Of a DNA stretch of 52,558 nt, positions 48,981 through 52,558 are shown one piece after another (positions within the stretch are counted from its first letter, which is position 1; every line of letters starts with the position of its first letter). The DNA lies in the NCBI GenBank assembly GCA_002716585.1, contig PBBL01000077.1:1-52558 (forward strand), given 5' to 3'. A model generated the notes under the pieces. The model did not search any database. It was not told where the DNA came from and worked only from the letters and a program-made list of their open reading frames with translations. Position numbers and translations under genes: made by a program. Origin of the DNA: Myxococcales bacterium. Its GTDB lineage: Bacteria > Myxococcota_A > Bradymonadia > Bradymonadales > GCA-2716585.

Positions 48981-49553
48981 TCATCGGCTGGGGTTGTTCC
49001 CCGGCTTCCACTTGATGCTGCACCCGATGCTCGGCTTCTGCTCCTCCGCCACCTCCTCGCCGCGCACCAGCGCCGTGAGCGCCGCGGCCAGCTCGCGCTC
49101 TGTGACCGCCTCGGGGTTGCGCCAGTTGTCGTCGATCCGCCCGCGGTAGCGCAGCGCGCGGCCGCGGTCGAAGACGAAGATGTCCGGGGTGCAGACCGCC
49201 CCGTAGGCCTGGGCCACCTCCTGGCTCTCGTCGAGGAGGTAGGGGAAGTTCAGGCTGTACTCCTGAACGAACTCCTTCATCTTCGGGAACGAGTCAGCCG
49301 GGTAGCGCGAGGTGTCGTTGGCGTTGATCCCGATGAGCTGGACGCCCTGGTCGCCGAACTCCTCCTGGAGCGCCGCGAGCCGCCCCGCGGTGGCCTTGAC
49401 GTAGGGGCAGTGGTTGCAGATGAACGCCACGACCAGGACGTCCCGGTCCGCGAAGTCGCCGAGGCTGTAGGAGGCGCCGTCGGTGCCAGGCAGGTTGGAG
49501 AAGTCGGGGGCTTTGGAGCCGAGCTGAACCGGATCGCTCTCGAGCAGGACCAT
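48981..49553 (-). CDS. thioredoxin-like TlpA/AhpC-TSA family protein
   Basis: 190 residues from ATG 49553, which has AGGGAG five bases upstream. No signal peptide. It has 'LGSKAPDFSNLPGTDGASYSLGDFADRDVLVVAFICNHCPYVKA' with an unusual active site C-N-H-C (C46, C49), then 'LIGINANDTSRYPADSFPKMKEF', 'FPYLLDESQEVAQAYGAVCTPDIFVFD' with the cis-Pro. The group is known as a thioredoxin-family protein with NHC active site, of unproven role. Its divergent partner across the palindrome is the cotransporter gene. Confidence 0.9.
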   Translation of the reverse strand: MVLLESDPVQLGSKAPDFSNLPGTDGASYSLGDFADRDVLVVAFICNHCPYVKATAGRLAALQEEFGDQGVQLIGINANDTSRYPADSFPKMKEFVQEYSLNFPYLLDESQEVAQAYGAVCTPDIFVFDRGRALRYRGRIDDNWRNPEAVTERELAAALTALVRGEEVAEEQKPSIGCSIKWKPGNNPSR

Positions 49554-49691
49554 GGGATCTCCCTTGTGTGTTGGACGCGGCGTCACGCCGCGTCGGTCGG
49601 CATCGGTGTGTATGCGTCACGCGCCGGGCGAGGTGCTGGGCGGCGTGGCGGCGCGGGTCATGGAGGTGTCCTGTGTCAGGCCTGCTCGCGA

Positions 49692-49713
49692 ACATTATGT
49701 CATGACATAATGT
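49692..49713. promoter_or_regulatory. 22-bp perfect palindrome between divergent genes
   Basis: Both halves (49692-49702 and 49703-49713) are exactly complementary; the centre is TATGTCATGACATA and each half holds CATAAT, a -10-like hexamer, on its own strand. No spacer. Size and symmetry fit a dimeric regulator site rather than a hairpin terminator. The 10-mer TATGTCATGA also occurs at 1335-1344. Confidence 0.6.
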
Positions 49714-49852
49714 GGCTCGCAGGCTGCGCTGATATGACGCGTGGCGGCTTGGCGGCCGGAGGCTGGGCCTGTGGGCGCAGCCTGGCGTTGTGGCTTCGGG
49801 CGTCCCTTTGGTAAAGCATGTGCGAACGAGAGATCACCTGAGCGAGGTGGCC

Positions 49853-52057
49853 ATGAGCGAAGAGACCCGAGGCAATCAGTTTGGCACCTTCGGAGGCGTG
49901 TTCACGCCCTCGATCCTGACGATCCTTGGGGTCATCCTCTTCATGCGCTCGGGCTACGTCACGGGGCAGGCCGGGATCCTGTCGGCGACGCTCATCCTGG
50001 GGCTGGCGACGCTCATCACCTTCATCACGGGGCTCTCCATCTCGGCGATCGCGACGAACACCCGGGTGAAGGGGGGCGGGGCGTACTTCTTGATCTCGCG
50101 CTCGCTCGGCCCGGAGTTCGGTGGGTCGATCGGGTTGGCGCTGTTTCTGGCCCAGGCGCTGGCGGTCCCCTTCTACATCCTGGGCTTCGTGGAGGCGCTG
50201 ACGACCACGTTCCCGCAGGCGACGCCCTTCTTCCTCCCGATCGGGCTGGCGACGCTGGTGGTGCTCTTTGTCATCAACTACGTGGGGGCGGACTGGGCGA
50301 TCAAGGCGCAGTACGTCGTCCTGTCGATCTTGACGCTGAGCATCGGCGCGTTCCTGGTGGGCGGCTTGATGGACTTCGACATCGAGATCGCGCGTCAGAA
50401 CTGGCAGCCGGCCTACACGGAGGGGGCGAACTTCTGGGTGATCTTCGCCGTCTTCTTCCCGGCGGTGACCGGCATCGACGCGGGGGTCAACATGTCGGGC
50501 GACCTCAAGACCCCGGAGCGCTCGATCCCGAGCGGGACGCTCGCCGCGATCGTGGTCGGGTCGTTGGTCTACCTGCTGAACATCATCGCGTCGGCGGGCT
50601 CGGCGCCGCGTGAGGCCCTGATCGGCGACCCGTTCGGGACCCTGCTTGGGCAAGCGGGCGGGGTGTCCTTCCTGGTCGTGGCCGGGGTGTTCGCCGCGAC
50701 GCTGTCGAGCGCCATCGGCTCGCTCCTGGGCGCTCCGCGCATCCTCCAGGCGCTCGCGCGGGACGCGATCTTCCCGGGGCTGGGGTTCTTCGCGAAGGGG
50801 ACGCCGGAGACCGACGAGCCGCGGCGCGGCCTCTGGCTGACGCTGGTGATGGGGACGGTCGTGCTGCTGCTGGCCGGGTCGGGTGGCGGCGGCGGTGCGC
50901 TGAACGCGGTCGCCGTGGTGCTGACGATGTTCTTCCTGTTCGCCTACGGAATGACCAACGCGGCGGCGTTCGTCGAGAAGGTCAGCCGGAACCCGTCGTT
51001 TCGCCCACGCTTCAAGCTCTACCATGGCTCGATGGGGCTGATCGGCGGCGTCGGCTGCGTCGCCGCCGCCGTCCTCATCAACGCGACCGCCGCGCTGGTG
51101 TCGCTGGCGCTGGTGACTGGCGTCTTCCTCTACATCTCGCGCCGCGTCCTCAAGACCTCGTTCGGGGACGCGCGCCGGGGCTTCTACTTCGAGCGCGTGC
51201 GCGCGAACCTGCACGCGCTGTCCACCTTCCCGCAGGACCCCAAGAACTGGCGCCCGACGACCCTCGCGCTGTCCGGTAACCCCAAGACCCGGCTGGCCCT
51301 GATGTGGTACGCGACCTGGATGTCGAGCGGCCGTGGGATCGTGTCGATGGTCAACGTCATCGAGGGCGAGCTGAACGACGACACCGTCCAACAGCGCGAT
51401 CAGGTCAAGCAGCAGCTTGAGAGCTTCCTCGCCTCCAAGGAGATCGAGGCGTACGTCGAGGTGATCGTCTCGGCGTCGTTCGATCACGCGTTGAGCGATC
51501 TGCTCCAGGCGCAGTCCATCGGGCCGCTCAAGCCGAACATGGTGGTGTCTGGGTGGCCAAAGGAGCCACGCGACTTCCACAAGTTCGCGAAGCAGCTCCG
51601 CGTGACCCACGCGCTGGGGTTGAGCCAGGTCATCCTCGTTGATCACGGGCTGCCCGTCCGCCCACGGCGGATCGACATCTGGTGGCGAGGGCGGCGCAAC
51701 GGGTCGTTGATGGTCATCCTCGGTTACCTGCTCACCCACAATTGGCTTTGGTCGCAGGCGAGGATTCGCTTGATTCGGATGGTGGAGGAGGATGAGACGG
51801 AGGAGGAGACCCGGGCGAAGCTGGAGGCGCTGGGTGACTCCGGGCGGATGGACGTCGATGTGCTCATCGTCCCGTGCGGCGACTTCGAGGAGGCGCTGGC
51901 GGAGGTGTCGGGGGACTCCGACGTGGTGATGCTGGGGTTCAACCCGCCGACCGACGAGGGCGCCGAGAGGTTCCACGCGGTCTACTCGAGGTTCATCCAG
52001 CCGCTGCCGACCACGCTGATCGTGTGCTCGGCGGGGCACGCGGATCTGCTCTCGTGA
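49853..52057 (+). CDS. SLC12-type cation-chloride cotransporter-like protein (APC superfamily)
   Basis: 734 residues from ATG 49853, with GAGG seven bases upstream. The N-terminal half is a 12-helix APC-fold transporter with the signature FGTFGGVFTPSILTILGVILFMRSGYVTGQAG, as in eukaryotic Na-K-Cl and K-Cl cotransporters, followed by NTRVKGGGAYFLISRSLG and FFPAVTGIDAGVNMSGDLKTPERSIP. The C-terminal 240 residues are a cytosolic universal-stress-like alpha/beta domain: 'TRLALMWYATWMSSGRG', 'VDVLIVPCGDFEEALAEVSGDSDVVMLGF'. It probably moves cations with chloride or amino acids; substrate is not provable. Divergent from the thioredoxin-like gene. A hairpin follows. Confidence 0.93.
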   Translation: MSEETRGNQFGTFGGVFTPSILTILGVILFMRSGYVTGQAGILSATLILGLATLITFITGLSISAIATNTRVKGGGAYFLISRSLGPEFGGSIGLALFLAQALAVPFYILGFVEALTTTFPQATPFFLPIGLATLVVLFVINYVGADWAIKAQYVVLSILTLSIGAFLVGGLMDFDIEIARQNWQPAYTEGANFWVIFAVFFPAVTGIDAGVNMSGDLKTPERSIPSGTLAAIVVGSLVYLLNIIASAGSAPREALIGDPFGTLLGQAGGVSFLVVAGVFAATLSSAIGSLLGAPRILQALARDAIFPGLGFFAKGTPETDEPRRGLWLTLVMGTVVLLLAGSGGGGGALNAVAVVLTMFFLFAYGMTNAAAFVEKVSRNPSFRPRFKLYHGSMGLIGGVGCVAAAVLINATAALVSLALVTGVFLYISRRVLKTSFGDARRGFYFERVRANLHALSTFPQDPKNWRPTTLALSGNPKTRLALMWYATWMSSGRGIVSMVNVIEGELNDDTVQQRDQVKQQLESFLASKEIEAYVEVIVSASFDHALSDLLQAQSIGPLKPNMVVSGWPKEPRDFHKFAKQLRVTHALGLSQVILVDHGLPVRPRRIDIWWRGRRNGSLMVILGYLLTHNWLWSQARIRLIRMVEEDETEEETRAKLEALGDSGRMDVDVLIVPCGDFEEALAEVSGDSDVVMLGFNPPTDEGAERFHAVYSRFIQPLPTTLIVCSAGHADLLS

Positions 52058-52077
52058 AGGGGGCGCGTCGACGACGC

Positions 52078-52102
52078 GAGGCGGACCGGGAGGGTCCGCC
52101 TC
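52078..52102. terminator. 10-bp hairpin between convergent genes
   Basis: GAGGCGGACC (52078-52087), 5-base loop, GGTCCGCCTC (52093-52102), 20 bases after the cotransporter stop. No U-run, but it also faces the stop of the opposite gene at 52129. Confidence 0.6.
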
Positions 52103-52128
52103 GGGAGGGGGCGCGCGTCAGGGAGGGG

Positions 52129-52558
52129 TCACTCGTCGGCGCCGGGCTCGGGGATGGCCATGGTGGCGTCGTCGCCATCGAGGGCGACGTCATCCTCGCT
52201 GGGGACATCGACCGGTTCGAAGACTTCGGCGCAGGAGGTGGGCTCCCACTGGGCGTCGCTGTCGCGATCGACGACCTCGGAGAAGGTCACGGGGCCGTTG
52301 GCCTCCCAGCACTGGCGGGCGAAGATGCAGCGCTCGCCGACTGAGCCGCCACAGAAGGCCACCGCGGCGCGGGCCGCGCCGCGGGTGGACCAGGCGACGT
52401 GGGCGCGGGCCAACTCCAGCACGCCGTCCTGACCCTCTTCGAGCCCGTTCTCGCCGACCGCCAGCACGTCGTGGCGGGTGAGGTAGCGGAAGCTGCCGCC
52501 GCGGCCGATGGCGTGCGTGAAGCGGTAGGCCCGCGCTCAGCGGCTGCTCGGCGTTGGC
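52129..52558 (-). CDS. partial hypothetical protein, 5' end outside window, in-frame TGA near the edge
   Basis: The minus-strand frame ending at 52129 reads YRFTHAIGRGGSFRYLTRHDVLAVGENGLE...FCGGSVGERCIFARQCWEANG, then an acidic tail (EDDVALDGDDATMAIPEPGADE). The protein-like character runs upstream past GTG 52467 as far as TGA at 52539-52537. Beyond that stop a plausible peptide (ANAEQPLSAG) continues in the next frame, and one extra C near 52532-52534 would join the two. So this is either a frameshifted gene, a sequencing error or a short gene with a GTG start. Paired Cys suggest export. Family not recognised. Confidence 0.5.

Overview
The window is uniformly GC-rich (about 70% by eye) and densely coded on both strands. 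It looks like a chromosomal segment of a Gram-negative deltaproteobacterial-type bacterium, most likely Myxococcota or Bradymonadota. The reasons are the very large number of lipobox proteins with long Ser/Asp/Thr or Thr-Gly linkers and Cys-rich EGF-like modules, an IgGFc-binding-type lipoprotein, a CAP-domain lipoprotein, multihaem lipoproteins, and the lptE-holA-rpsT housekeeping group. This placement is inference; there is no rRNA or full marker set here. I saw no tRNA, rRNA, insertion sequence, phage gene, CRISPR array or clear island boundary.

Left third (1-20.1 kb): a truncated secreted beta-propeller protein, nadC, a NUDT19-type Nudix hydrolase, a PPC-domain lipoprotein with eleven 12-bp repeats, a propeller protein flanked by haem motifs, a hidden 35-residue cationic membrane peptide, a lipoprotein lytic transglycosylase, a TraB/GumN lipoprotein, then a two-gene unit made of an AsmA-like/GT51 peptidoglycan glycosyltransferase fusion and a membrane protein with a degenerate archaemetzincin-like domain. 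Two surface lipoproteins follow: M15 peptidase plus RlpA-like, and IgGFc-binding-like. Several of these act on, or sit around, the peptidoglycan-outer membrane zone.

Middle (20.1-34 kb): divergent promoters drive a pentapeptide-repeat/unknown/TPR operon that converges on a PP2C phosphatase. Next are a small secreted protein, a protein with three tandem DsbA-like domains, a strong bidirectional terminator, serC, a TerB-like protein, a nucleotidase-tetrahaem cytochrome fusion lipoprotein, a SprT-like protein with a Cys-rich lipoprotein, then lptE-holA converging on rpsT.

Right third (34-52.6 kb): a GlgA-like protein that has lost key catalytic motifs and carries a roughly 240-nt leader, a CAP-domain lipoprotein, a small operon with an overlapping TTG-start gene, a truncated haemoglobin, a DUF2804 protein, a PQQ-type sugar dehydrogenase, a lipoprotein with a nuclease-like motif, a perfect bacterial Kunitz (BPTI) lipoprotein, an HEFGH zinc protease with a small partner gene, a methyltransferase, a GPH-family symporter, a PEGA-like secreted protein, and a thioredoxin-like protein divergent from an SLC12-type cotransporter around a 22-bp perfect palindrome.

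The best candidates for something undescribed are the AsmA-GT51 fusion with its pseudo-metzincin partner (11.6-15.9 kb), the secreted-type zinc protease plus partner with the neighbouring Kunitz inhibitor (43.2-45.6 kb), and the 35-residue peptide gene at 8.1 kb.
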